Positions 26,541 through 34,776 of a stretch of 64,000 bases of DNA are shown here, piece by piece. The notes beneath the pieces are model-generated. The model did not search any database, was not told the origin of the DNA, and saw only the letters and a list, made by a program, of their open reading frames with translations. Location of the stretch: positions 207,057-271,056 of the forward strand of contig JAEZTV010000034.1 in assembly GCA_023421245.1 (NCBI GenBank). The letters run 5' to 3'. Source of the DNA: Bacillota bacterium (GTDB lineage Bacteria > Bacillota > Clostridia > Oscillospirales > Ruminococcaceae). Each line of letters starts with the position of its first letter. Position 1 is the stretch's first letter. A program made the position numbers and the translations under genes.

Positions 26541-27452
26541 TTGGCTTGTTCAATGATACTTATTGCTGGCATCGTCGTTTCAGCCGTGCTTTTAATCTGG
26601 GCAGTTTTAGCAATTATGTGTGTAAAGTTAATGTTCTTTACGCAAAAGCAATCTTATCAGGATTCAATTGATATTCTTGCGCAAAAGGACACGCTGTTTG
26701 ACGAGTTAGCCCTAGAGCGCGTAGAGGTTATAGGTGTAAAGGAAGATCACTTAACAGGTTATTATGCAAGCCTGTTCCCCGCCACCCGCAAAGCGGTTGT
26801 GCTGGTGCACGGCATTCGTGCAAACCATATCATTGGGCTTCAGTATGCGTCTTTGTTTATTTCGCGCGGCTATAATATCCTTGCCATCGACCAGCGCGCG
26901 CACGGCTTAAGCGGCGGCAAACGATGTACCTATGGTCAGCAGGAGAAACACGATCTGCTTGCCTGGATAACCCTGCTGCGCGAGCGTCTTGGCAAAGACT
27001 GTGAAATTGGCTTGTTTGGGCACTCTATGGGCGCCGCTACCGTGCTCTGCTACCCAGAGCTTGACCGCAATATCCACTTTATTGTGGCGGACTGTCCCTA
27101 CGATCGATTTAAAACGTTTATGCTGCATCAGATGCGCCCGCTTGGCTTTGCCGCAAAGCCTGTTTACGCATTGGCGCGACTGATAACCCGCCTGTTTTTT
27201 CACTTTGACCCGAACAGCATCAATCCGGTGGAAGCCATCAGCAATCAGGGTAAGGATATTCCCGTTTTGTTTTTTCACTCGATGGGTGACAAAGCAATTC
27301 CCTATCAATGCGCACAACGGATGTATAAAACAAGAAACAATCCACGCGATCGGCTTTACATCCATAAAACCGCCGCGCATCCGGATGTCTATGCAGACGA
27401 TAAAGAACAGTACCAAATAGTTTTAGATGAATTTATGACCGGTTTTAAATAA
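26541..27452 (+). CDS. membrane-anchored alpha/beta hydrolase
   Basis: The 303-residue protein has an N-terminal hydrophobic helix (residues 5-28) and an alpha/beta-hydrolase domain. The oxyanion segment VLVHGIRAN is near residue 93, the nucleophile elbow GLFGHSMGAA near residue 160, a likely acid Asp in MGDKAIPY and a His in TAAHPDVY near residue 283. The substrate is unknown; YqkD/BAAT-like hydrolases are the nearest match by eye. The start is a TTG at 26541, set by GGAGGTGA eleven bases upstream; the next ATG (26553) would be too far. It lies 21 bases after rarA. Confidence 0.85.
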   Translation: MACSMILIAGIVVSAVLLIWAVLAIMCVKLMFFTQKQSYQDSIDILAQKDTLFDELALERVEVIGVKEDHLTGYYASLFPATRKAVVLVHGIRANHIIGLQYASLFISRGYNILAIDQRAHGLSGGKRCTYGQQEKHDLLAWITLLRERLGKDCEIGLFGHSMGAATVLCYPELDRNIHFIVADCPYDRFKTFMLHQMRPLGFAAKPVYALARLITRLFFHFDPNSINPVEAISNQGKDIPVLFFHSMGDKAIPYQCAQRMYKTRNNPRDRLYIHKTAAHPDVYADDKEQYQIVLDEFMTGFK

Positions 27453-27461
27453 CAATAGCTT

Positions 27462-27497
27462 CGGCGCTTCCGCGATAAACGGAAGCGCCGTTTTGCT
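27462..27497 (+). terminator. Rho-independent terminator
   Basis: CGGCGCTTCCG and CGGAAGCGCCG form an 11-bp perfect stem with a seven-base loop, followed by TTTTGCTCGTT, between the convergent hydrolase and FkbM genes. Confidence 0.88.
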
Positions 27498-27505
27498 CGT
27501 TATAT

Positions 27506-28609
27506 CTATCGTTCGTTTGCCACTGCATACAAATTGATATCCCACGCCGGAATATAGGGATGACGCCTTAGATAAAGCTTATAGGACGGATTTAACTGCT
27601 TGATAAGAAGCGGCAGATCAAACAGGTCCTCGTTGCGGTGATACGCCGATACAATCAGCCTTGGCGCATGACGCAAAATCGTATCGGAGCAGCCAAGCAA
27701 TGCGTTATGCTCCGCGCCCTCTACGTCGAGCTTGATGAGTGTTACAGGGGCATCGCATTTCTTTAACACATTGTCCGCCGCCTCCGCCTGTATTGAAACA
27801 TTGCGGGCTGCCGTCCGGTTGGACAACGCTGAGTTCCTCCCCGCGCGGGACGCAAAGCTAAGCATATCGCGCTTATTGTGCGCAAGAAGGTTGTAACACG
27901 TTACCTTCTCAAGCTCCTGTGGTGTCAGCTGAGCTTCAAGCTTTGCCCGGAGCTTGCGGTAGTTCTTAGCATCCGGCTCAAACGCTGTAATATGGTCAAA
28001 TGCACCGCCGGTAAACGCGAGTAGCTCGCGGATGGTATCGCCGTCGTATGCGCCAAGATCAAGGTAATGCTCTTTCACATGTGGTTTAATTATCTGTGTA
28101 TAGGCATCCCTTTTAGGAGTTGTGCACTCCTTCAGATAACCGATTTTACCGCTTAACTTAAACTTAATCACGCTCATGAACACCTGCCGTGATGCATCAT
28201 CCTCCAGCAGTTCGTATGCCTTACGAAAATCGCGCTCATGCACGCGATAAAACGCATCGTCAAACAGACCTTCGCCCGCGACCGGAATATCAGGTGCATA
28301 TAGCTCATACTGCGTATCAAGCTCATGTAGCCTTTTCAGCATTTCATCATTGTGCACGGCAAAGCACACAACGATGATAAAATCGCGGTGCTGTTGCTGA
28401 ACCTCCGCGAGCCGCTGAACACGAAATCCGGCAAACGAATGGCCCCGCACGTATTCGTCACTTGCGAAGACTCCCCCAACGCGTATTCCTTTTTGTTTGC
28501 ATACCCGCAGCACCTGCTCTGCGCCGTTACCCATCCCATACAGCAGCACGGGTTTGTCGGTTTCGTGCAACGCCTGCCATACGGTGCGAGGTTGTGTAAT
28601 CAAATTCAA
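27506..28609 (-). CDS. FkbM-family methyltransferase with N-terminal Rossmann-like domain
   Basis: The 367-residue protein has two parts. Residues 15-130 form a nucleotide-binding-like segment (VLLYGMGNGAEQVL, IIVVCFAVHNDEML), as in proteins acting on nucleotide sugars. Residues 180-340 form an FkbM-type SAM methyltransferase (HYLDLGAYDGDTIREL, ITAFEPDAKNYRKL, VTLIKLDVEGAEHNALLG). It probably O-methylates a sugar or secondary metabolite; no biosynthetic cluster surrounds it, so the substrate is open. The start is TTG with a GGA-rich stretch upstream. Confidence 0.85.
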   Translation of the reverse strand: MNLITQPRTVWQALHETDKPVLLYGMGNGAEQVLRVCKQKGIRVGGVFASDEYVRGHSFAGFRVQRLAEVQQQHRDFIIVVCFAVHNDEMLKRLHELDTQYELYAPDIPVAGEGLFDDAFYRVHERDFRKAYELLEDDASRQVFMSVIKFKLSGKIGYLKECTTPKRDAYTQIIKPHVKEHYLDLGAYDGDTIRELLAFTGGAFDHITAFEPDAKNYRKLRAKLEAQLTPQELEKVTCYNLLAHNKRDMLSFASRAGRNSALSNRTAARNVSIQAEAADNVLKKCDAPVTLIKLDVEGAEHNALLGCSDTILRHAPRLIVSAYHRNEDLFDLPLLIKQLNPSYKLYLRRHPYIPAWDINLYAVANER

Positions 28610-28712
28610 TTATTCCAAATCCTTTTGAGTCCTGCTTTACATTTCAATAGACGGCACGCCCATTATTCGATGTACTATCCATTATACGAAAAAACGACCT
28701 GTTTGCAAACCT

Positions 28713-29732
28713 TTAGAACGAATTTCTCTGTGCTCTTACCGTGTGGACAATAACCGTTATGATATCAAGCAAAAAGGCAAAAACAATAAATAAATAGAAG
28801 AAGTTCATAAACCCATTCCAAAACACCGACAGGTTAATTCCTTCCGGTATTACCCCTACCGCTGCAAGATCTGTTACCAAATTATGATTCCATAGTTTTG
28901 AGGAGCTTAAAATCGGAACTGAAATTGACAACGCCGCTATATCTAAAAGCAAGGTAATCAAAGAGAACGAAACGGTATATTGGCCGATGACAAGCTTTGC
29001 GATCTCTCGCATAACCCCTAAAACAAAGCAGATATTAAACCAGATGACCACCGTTTTTAAGTATTCAAGGTTGAAAATCGGTACAACATGCAGGGAATCG
29101 GTATAGACAATGGCACCCATCAACCACGGCGCTGCATTAAACAAGAGTATCACAAGCACAGTAAACACCATCCCTGCAATAGGGTCCGATTTCGAAATGC
29201 CCTTCACCGCTTCCGGCAATTCCGGCAGCATATTGGGGTACCAGTTCTCCGGCGGCTTATTGTTCTTTCTATTAAAATAATCAGAAATAACAAATCCTAT
29301 TGTCGTAAAGGCAAATGCCTGAAGAAGTGCAATATAGGTGTTAAACAGATACCCGCCAATCATGGATAATGGATTTTCCTGCGGGGAAATAAACGCCATA
29401 ATTACATGCGCTATTGTCATACCAAACGCTACGGATACAAGCACCACTAGAATAATTGTCCGATATGTTTCATAAAGCTCGGGGCCTATAAGATATCGGT
29501 TGCCTCCGGTATATTGTGCTGCAAGCTTTTCCGGCGCTCCAAGCTGCATAAGCACATCATCAATCTCTTTGCTGGTAAAATTACCGTCTGGGTGACGTTC
29601 GGCAAGCATATCATCAATAAGTCCGCGTAGCTCTTGCTTGATGTCCTCACGCTGTGAATAGGGCAGCCGCTTTGAAACCGCATAGATGTAGCGGTTGGTT
29701 ATCTGCTGTGCATATCCTTCACTTGCTATCAT
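28713..29732 (-). CDS. HAAS-domain membrane protein, PadR partner
   Basis: The 339-residue protein has an N-terminal helical HAAS-type domain (residues 1-75; KRLPYSQREDIKQELRGLI, LGAPEKLAAQY) followed by about six membrane helices. Genes of this type are regularly coupled to PadR regulators, as here: its ATG lies 14 bases inside the padR gene. The soluble domain probably senses or signals; no transport motif is visible. Confidence 0.82.
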   Translation of the reverse strand: MIASEGYAQQITNRYIYAVSKRLPYSQREDIKQELRGLIDDMLAERHPDGNFTSKEIDDVLMQLGAPEKLAAQYTGGNRYLIGPELYETYRTIILVVLVSVAFGMTIAHVIMAFISPQENPLSMIGGYLFNTYIALLQAFAFTTIGFVISDYFNRKNNKPPENWYPNMLPELPEAVKGISKSDPIAGMVFTVLVILLFNAAPWLMGAIVYTDSLHVVPIFNLEYLKTVVIWFNICFVLGVMREIAKLVIGQYTVSFSLITLLLDIAALSISVPILSSSKLWNHNLVTDLAAVGVIPEGINLSVFWNGFMNFFYLFIVFAFLLDIITVIVHTVRAQRNSF

Positions 29733-30075
29733 TGCTGTTCTCCCCTTCTGTAAACAGTTGATTCATACCATCGTTAAGCTGCTCCCAGCTCTTGCGCAGT
29801 TTCTGGTAGACCTCGGTGCCATAGTCATTGCGGGAGTAATACTTGCGGGGCTTTGCTCCCGTAGTCTCCCATTCGCTGCTCAGTAGCCCCTGTGCTTCAA
29901 GCCGCCGCAAAAGCGGATATAATGTTCCCGCATCAACATCAATACCCTTTTTACACAGCTGTTGCACCAACACGTAGCCGTACTTAGGGGACGCCAGTTG
30001 ACTTAACACGGTAAGCACCAGCGTTCCGCGCCGAAGCTCCAGCAACAGGGATGCTAATATATCTTTTTCTCCCAC
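29719..30075 (-). CDS. PadR-family transcriptional regulator
   Basis: The 118-residue winged-helix protein has LELRRGTLVLTVLSQLA, GTLYPLLRRLEAQGLL (recognition helix and wing) and RKYYSRNDYG, the classic PadR pattern. I start at GTG 30075 (VGEKDILASLL) because GGAGG lies seven bases upstream; the longer frame reads back through the promoter. It is co-transcribed with, and overlaps, the HAAS membrane protein gene it presumably regulates. Confidence 0.9.
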   Translation of the reverse strand: MGEKDILASLLLELRRGTLVLTVLSQLASPKYGYVLVQQLCKKGIDVDAGTLYPLLRRLEAQGLLSSEWETTGAKPRKYYSRNDYGTEVYQKLRKSWEQLNDGMNQLFTEGENSNDSK

Positions 30076-30093
30076 GACTTCACCTCCGAATTT

Positions 30094-30123
30094 ATTATAC
30101 TGTATACCACACACTATTGTCAA
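30094..30123 (-). promoter_or_regulatory. padR promoter with palindromic spacer
   Basis: On the minus strand TTGACA and TATAAT are separated by 18 bases, and the spacer contains the palindrome GTATAC. This is a suitable place for PadR autorepression. Confidence 0.6.
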
Positions 30124-30297
30124 TAATATATTATACTTATTTCTTTATCATTATCTAATTACCTCTGCCAATATAATGATATCTCATTTGTCCCCACTTG
30201 CTTTACACCTATGACATCATGGTTCTGCATTGTGAATATAGAGCTTTTGCAGTTTGGGCGCAAAGCTTTTTACTGCAGCGCCGCAAAACGGAGAGTG

Positions 30298-30341
30298 AAA
30301 AGATAGACAAAGTCTATCTTTTCAGCTAAAAATAGTATAAT
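30298..30341 (+). promoter_or_regulatory. perfect inverted repeat overlapping the GH94 gene promoter
   Basis: AAAAGATAGAC-AAA-GTCTATCTTTT (30298-30322) has 11-bp perfect arms and covers the position of the -35 of a TATAAT at 30336-30341. It could be an operator or a small terminator-like stem. Confidence 0.5.
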
Positions 30342-30401
30342 ATATAGGTGGACCCGTATGATAAGGCGTAAACAATAACTGACAAAAGTGAGGACATGGT
30401 G

Positions 30402-33362
30402 ATGATTACTTCCAGCATTAATGCAAGAAGCGCCGAAATTTCCCCTGCATTGGTTTTATCGCGGCAAACCGGCAAACCGGTAGGCAGCAATGTATCTGCC
30501 GTTTTTGCGCGCGGAGACCGTTTTAATATCGCTGCAGGAGTCGACGGTTTGCCCTTTTACACCCCGGTAATCGGCGCGTTGATTTCAGATGAGCTTTTGC
30601 ACGGTGTTTTTGAACGCGCGTTTACAGACAATCGTTCCGTTCTGGTTTTATGGGACAACGAAAACAAGACCATCCATATCATAACCGGTCATGGCGGAAA
30701 TTCCGCCGCGCTTTCCCTTACAAGGAATGAACATGAGCGGATATGTGACATCATTACACAGTCGCTTACATGGGGCGGCACATTGGATGAAAAAGGACGG
30801 CATATCTGCGATTTAAAATCACCGCAGCCAGGCCCAAACTACTATACCAATATGCTGATTGGCAACCGCATTGGTTTTAAGCGTCCGCTGCAAAGCACAC
30901 CGAAATCGGTGGTGGACCGTCTTGGACGCGGCAGCTTTCGTTCGCATGCAGATACACAGGTGCTTGCAACCCGTTGGGATTACCGTCCCGAAGAAAATGG
31001 CAACCCAGCAAACCGCCAGTTCTATCTCGTAGAGGACGGCAAGGTAATTTTTTATTCCGGCGCGCCGGAGGACAAAAATATCACCGCGGCTCGCTGCATT
31101 CATTCCAACAATTATACTGAAATTCAGTACACTACGGCGTGCGGACTTTCCATCCGCCGCACAATCTTTATTCTGCCGCAATACGAAGGGTTGCCGCTTG
31201 CAACCGAAGCGCAGCTCGTTGAGGTAAAAAACAACGGTGACAAACGCAGGGACTTGCGTATTGTATACACCGGTATGTTCGGCACCCCTGCCACACATGC
31301 GCTGATGCAGGATATTATCTATACAACGGTCATCTGCCAGTCGGAGGTGATGTACGATGAGGACGGCAATATTGCCGCTGTAAGCTACGACTACAACCCG
31401 CCGTGGGAGAAGGGCAACATCCGTTTTCATTCCACAGTTTTACACCAAAACGGCAAGGTGGTATACCCCGACAGCTATTGCTTTAAATATGATGAGCTGG
31501 TCGGCTCCGGCACACTGAGAAATCCGGAACATGCAGGAGCGCTTCCAAACCGCCACACCCGCAAGGGACCGGGATTCTTTGCCGTTGGCGTTCCCTTTAC
31601 AATTGAGGTAGGAGAAACGATTAGTACCAACAACTTTACCGGCCTCGTTTCGGAAGTTGTAGAGGATACGTTTGATACCATAGCGACCACCCGTACACAA
31701 ATTTCGTCGTTGCTTTCCCGCTTTGCAGATGAACGTGCCATCAGGCATTCGCTTGAAGAGGTGAGCACATTTTGCATGCAGTACTCCTCCTATCTCAACG
31801 TAAAAAGCAACGACGCACAGTTTGACAGCTACTGCAACCACAACCTGCCATTCCAGGTGTTCTATCAGACCTTTGTATCCCGTTCTTTTGACCAGACACA
31901 AAAGGGCTACCGCGAGATTGGCTTTCGCGAAATTCAGGATATCTTTGCATCAATGTACTATTTTGTCGGTATGGGCAGACCGGATTTTGTGCGTCAGTTA
32001 ATCTCGGAATGGGCGTCGAATGTTTATTCTATGGGATATTCAAACCATAACTTCTATTGGAAGGGCAAAGAGCCCGGCGTATACTCAGACGACAGCTTAT
32101 GGCTGTTGCAGGCCGTTGGCCGATACATAGATCTAACCGGAGACCATGGATTCTTGGATGCAGAGATTCCGATGGCCGATGGAGGAAAGCGTTCGCTTTG
32201 GGATACCCTTGCAGCCATTATCACCTATTCCGCTAAAATCTCGGTTGGCAAGCACGGGTTCCCTTTGATTGATGCTGCCGACTGGAACGATTGCCTGCAT
32301 GTTGATCCGGATTGTCTTAACGGTATTGAGAAAGAAGCAGCATATCACGAGCAGCTTAAAAAAAGCGGGCAATACGGAGACCCCTTTGAGAGCAACCTTT
32401 CTGAGAGCATTATGAACGCATTTCTTCTTAAGGTGGCCATTGATATCGCCGTTCGCCTGGCAGACTTGAAAGGACAAACCAGAGAAGCGAAGCAGTACGC
32501 AAAGCTTGGTGATGACCTTGCCTTACGCTTGCAGAAAGAAACCTGGAAGGATGATTTCTTTGCCCGTGTGCTGTTTAACCGCGAGGGGCTTGATTTTCTT
32601 GGCGCAAAAGGCGATACGCTTGCCATAGAAAAAGGCGCTGAGGGAACTTACTTTCTCAATTCTTTTACATGGTCGGTGCTTGCAAATGTAGCAACCGATC
32701 AGCAGATTGAAACGATGCTTGATACCATCGACACCCATCTGCGCACACCGTATGGCTACCGCCTCTGTACCGGCGTAGATTATCCCCGCATTGCCCCGCG
32801 CATTGCCGTGGCGCTCTACTTCCCCGGTGACCGTGAAAATGGCGGTGTATTCAAGCACGCTAACACAATGGCAGCAACCGCAATGCTTATGGCAGCCAAT
32901 ACCGTGACGGATAGCGCACTTGCAAAACGTCTGACCGAAACGGCTTACTGGATTATCGACGTCATTCTGCCCTACAAGACACTTTCCGCGCCCTTTGTAT
33001 CATGCGGCAACCCCCGTTTTTGCACACAATATAACAACTACGAATCGGGTGAAAACATCGGGCCAACACTTAGCGGCACCTCAACATGGCTATTGCTTTC
33101 GATTATGGAGGCACTTGGCATTGAATACCGCGCAGACGGCATCAGGCTTCATCCGCTGCTACGCTTTGATGACACTGCCTTATCGTTTACGCTGCGGGCC
33201 GGTGATACCTCCTACGCCGTTAGCGTAGTAAAGCCTACCGGCTTTGCTAGGCTTTCCGACGGATATACCATCCGGCTTGACGGCAAAGCGCTCAACGGTT
33301 CCATAATCCCTATTCTAAGTGATGGCAACGAGCATACCGTTGAGCTTATACTTAAGGCTTAA
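30402..33362 (+). CDS. GH94-like glycoside phosphorylase
   Basis: The 986-residue cytoplasmic protein has the organisation of GH94 and related inverting phosphorylases. A large N-terminal beta-sandwich occupies about residues 60-440 and a linker helix region follows. An (alpha/alpha)6 barrel begins near residue 500 (YREIGFREIQDIFASMYYF), with the catalytic-acid motif DAADWNDCL near residue 630 and a C-terminal beta domain. It would split a beta-linked glucan or chito-oligosaccharide with phosphate to a sugar 1-phosphate. It is longer than cellobiose phosphorylase (about 810), so specificity is open. No signal peptide or transporter is nearby. ATG 30402 has GAGG eight bases upstream; ATG 30396 is the alternative. 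Confidence 0.82.
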   Translation: MITSSINARSAEISPALVLSRQTGKPVGSNVSAVFARGDRFNIAAGVDGLPFYTPVIGALISDELLHGVFERAFTDNRSVLVLWDNENKTIHIITGHGGNSAALSLTRNEHERICDIITQSLTWGGTLDEKGRHICDLKSPQPGPNYYTNMLIGNRIGFKRPLQSTPKSVVDRLGRGSFRSHADTQVLATRWDYRPEENGNPANRQFYLVEDGKVIFYSGAPEDKNITAARCIHSNNYTEIQYTTACGLSIRRTIFILPQYEGLPLATEAQLVEVKNNGDKRRDLRIVYTGMFGTPATHALMQDIIYTTVICQSEVMYDEDGNIAAVSYDYNPPWEKGNIRFHSTVLHQNGKVVYPDSYCFKYDELVGSGTLRNPEHAGALPNRHTRKGPGFFAVGVPFTIEVGETISTNNFTGLVSEVVEDTFDTIATTRTQISSLLSRFADERAIRHSLEEVSTFCMQYSSYLNVKSNDAQFDSYCNHNLPFQVFYQTFVSRSFDQTQKGYREIGFREIQDIFASMYYFVGMGRPDFVRQLISEWASNVYSMGYSNHNFYWKGKEPGVYSDDSLWLLQAVGRYIDLTGDHGFLDAEIPMADGGKRSLWDTLAAIITYSAKISVGKHGFPLIDAADWNDCLHVDPDCLNGIEKEAAYHEQLKKSGQYGDPFESNLSESIMNAFLLKVAIDIAVRLADLKGQTREAKQYAKLGDDLALRLQKETWKDDFFARVLFNREGLDFLGAKGDTLAIEKGAEGTYFLNSFTWSVLANVATDQQIETMLDTIDTHLRTPYGYRLCTGVDYPRIAPRIAVALYFPGDRENGGVFKHANTMAATAMLMAANTVTDSALAKRLTETAYWIIDVILPYKTLSAPFVSCGNPRFCTQYNNYESGENIGPTLSGTSTWLLLSIMEALGIEYRADGIRLHPLLRFDDTALSFTLRAGDTSYAVSVVKPTGFARLSDGYTIRLDGKALNGSIIPILSDGNEHTVELILKA

Positions 33363-33385
33363 AGCTAGTTGTGATACGCTAAACC

Positions 33386-33425
33386 AAGAATCTCCCTTCT
33401 GCACTGACGCAGAAGGGAGATTCTT
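33386..33425. terminator. long perfect hairpin between convergent genes
   Basis: The arms AAGAATCTCCCTTCTGC (33386-33402) and their complement (33409-33425) are 17 bases long with a six-base loop. U-runs are short on both sides, so it probably acts as a bidirectional terminator. Confidence 0.7.
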
Positions 33426-33480
33426 ATCCTTCGGATTGTGTTTTGTCTAAAAGAGACAATCTTACCTGTCGCTATATCCA

Positions 33481-33717
33481 TTACTCTTGCGAAAACAGAC
33501 GGCTTTGCAGCTTCATGATACGCTCTTTTCGCTGTTTTGTCTGCTCTTCATCCAGATCTACCCTGCCATCGTTATAAACACGAATGCAATCGCCCTCGTT
33601 TGCTTGCTTGGGTAAACGCGCGCGGGCGATGCGGTGCAGCATCCGGTTATCGTCCTCGCACAGCGCAGCATCATCGGCAAACCGGTCAATGCTCATAATG
33701 CGATATTCTGTACTCAT
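33481..33717 (-). CDS. DUF3006 family protein
   Basis: The 78-residue protein MSTEYRIMSIDRFADDAALCED matches the short DUF3006 family: an N-terminal strand with RFADD..LCED, a central GDCIRV and an acidic/basic tail LDEEQTKQRKERI. The function is unknown; the gene commonly follows a ComEC-like metallo-hydrolase, as here. GGTGAG precedes ATG 33717, and an overlapping GTG at 33726 is a possible alternative start. Confidence 0.8.
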   Translation of the reverse strand: MSTEYRIMSIDRFADDAALCEDDNRMLHRIARARLPKQANEGDCIRVYNDGRVDLDEEQTKQRKERIMKLQSRLFSQE

Positions 33718-33722
33718 TTCGC

Positions 33723-34754
33723 TCACCTATCCGTCTTGATTGAGATGTTCGCGCCATCGGTGGTATAAACAATCGTACCGTTTAAGTCGGTGCGATGAAC
33801 CGTAATGCTGCGGTCCTCCAATGCCTGTAAAACCTCGGTATGCGGGTGTCCATAGTCATTGTCCAGTCCGCAGGAGATTGCTGCGTAGTTCGGCGCTATT
33901 GCATCCAAAAAAGCCTTCCCTGATGATGTCGTACTACCATGATGGCCAACAATATAAAGATTGGATGCTAAATTGTACCCAGCATCCAACACACCCTTTT
34001 CCGCCCGTTTTTCTGCATCCCCCGAAATCAAGACGCACACATTACCAAACGTAATCTTGCTGATTACCGAGATGTTATTAAGGTCGTCATATTCCGCCGC
34101 AGGGCCTAGGATATCAAGCTTCATTGCACCGACTGCATAGCTTTTGACCGGCGTGGCGGCGATCGTCTTTATGTTTTTGCTAGCTAAAACTGATAATACA
34201 CTCTCGTATGTTTTTGTGGTTGGCATAATTTTTTCCGACAGCTTTGGCATAATTACGGTATCAACGGCAATTACATCAAGCACCTCATCCATTCCGCCAA
34301 TATGGTCGGAATGAGGATGTGTACCGATCATATAATCCAGCCGATCAATGTCAAGCGCCTCCAGCACATCAAGCACCGCCTGCCCTTTGCCGTTCTCACC
34401 GGCATCAATTAATATTGAGTGTTTTCCTGTTGTCAAAAGTGTAGAGCTGCCCTGCCCTACGTCGATAACGTAGACCGACATCTGCGCACCGTTCAAAATC
34501 TCGGGTGGAGGGTTTTGCTGCTGCGCAGTGGGCGGGATGTCGGCAGGCGCCGCAGCCGGTGTGTTTTCAAGCGGTTCGCCCGTAACCAACTCGTAGGCAT
34601 CGTTCCATGTGGGAAACGCAAACGGCAGAACCGAAAGATGCGATAACGTAAGTAAAACAGCAAGTAACGCTGCAACGATCGCTACCGGAACTACCGCCTT
34701 GCTTTTTAAAAGTGTACCGAGCAGCTTAATGCCCTGTGTTTGCTTTTTTGCCAA
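33723..34754 (-). CDS. membrane-anchored ComEC/Rec2-type MBL-fold hydrolase
   Basis: The 343-residue protein has an N-terminal membrane helix (residues 20-47), a Pro/Ala-rich linker (60-85) and a metallo-beta-lactamase domain. Its motifs are VIDVGQGSSTLL, GTHPHSDHIGGMDE (HxHxDH), ISGDAEKRAE and VGHHGST, the signature of the ComEC C-terminal domain. It has no ComEC channel helices, so it is a stand-alone secreted/anchored hydrolase, probably a nuclease or phosphodiesterase. The start is TTG with GGAGG eight bases upstream. It is followed by DUF3006 within a few bases. Confidence 0.87.
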   Translation of the reverse strand: MAKKQTQGIKLLGTLLKSKAVVPVAIVAALLAVLLTLSHLSVLPFAFPTWNDAYELVTGEPLENTPAAAPADIPPTAQQQNPPPEILNGAQMSVYVIDVGQGSSTLLTTGKHSILIDAGENGKGQAVLDVLEALDIDRLDYMIGTHPHSDHIGGMDEVLDVIAVDTVIMPKLSEKIMPTTKTYESVLSVLASKNIKTIAATPVKSYAVGAMKLDILGPAAEYDDLNNISVISKITFGNVCVLISGDAEKRAEKGVLDAGYNLASNLYIVGHHGSTTSSGKAFLDAIAPNYAAISCGLDNDYGHPHTEVLQALEDRSITVHRTDLNGTIVYTTDGANISIKTDR

Positions 34755-34776
34755 ACCATAATCCTCCTAAAAGCAA

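Noticed and set aside
30819..31901. Two minus-strand ORFs of 203 and 153 codons
   Set aside because: Both lie antisense to the GH94-like gene and show no protein-like composition.
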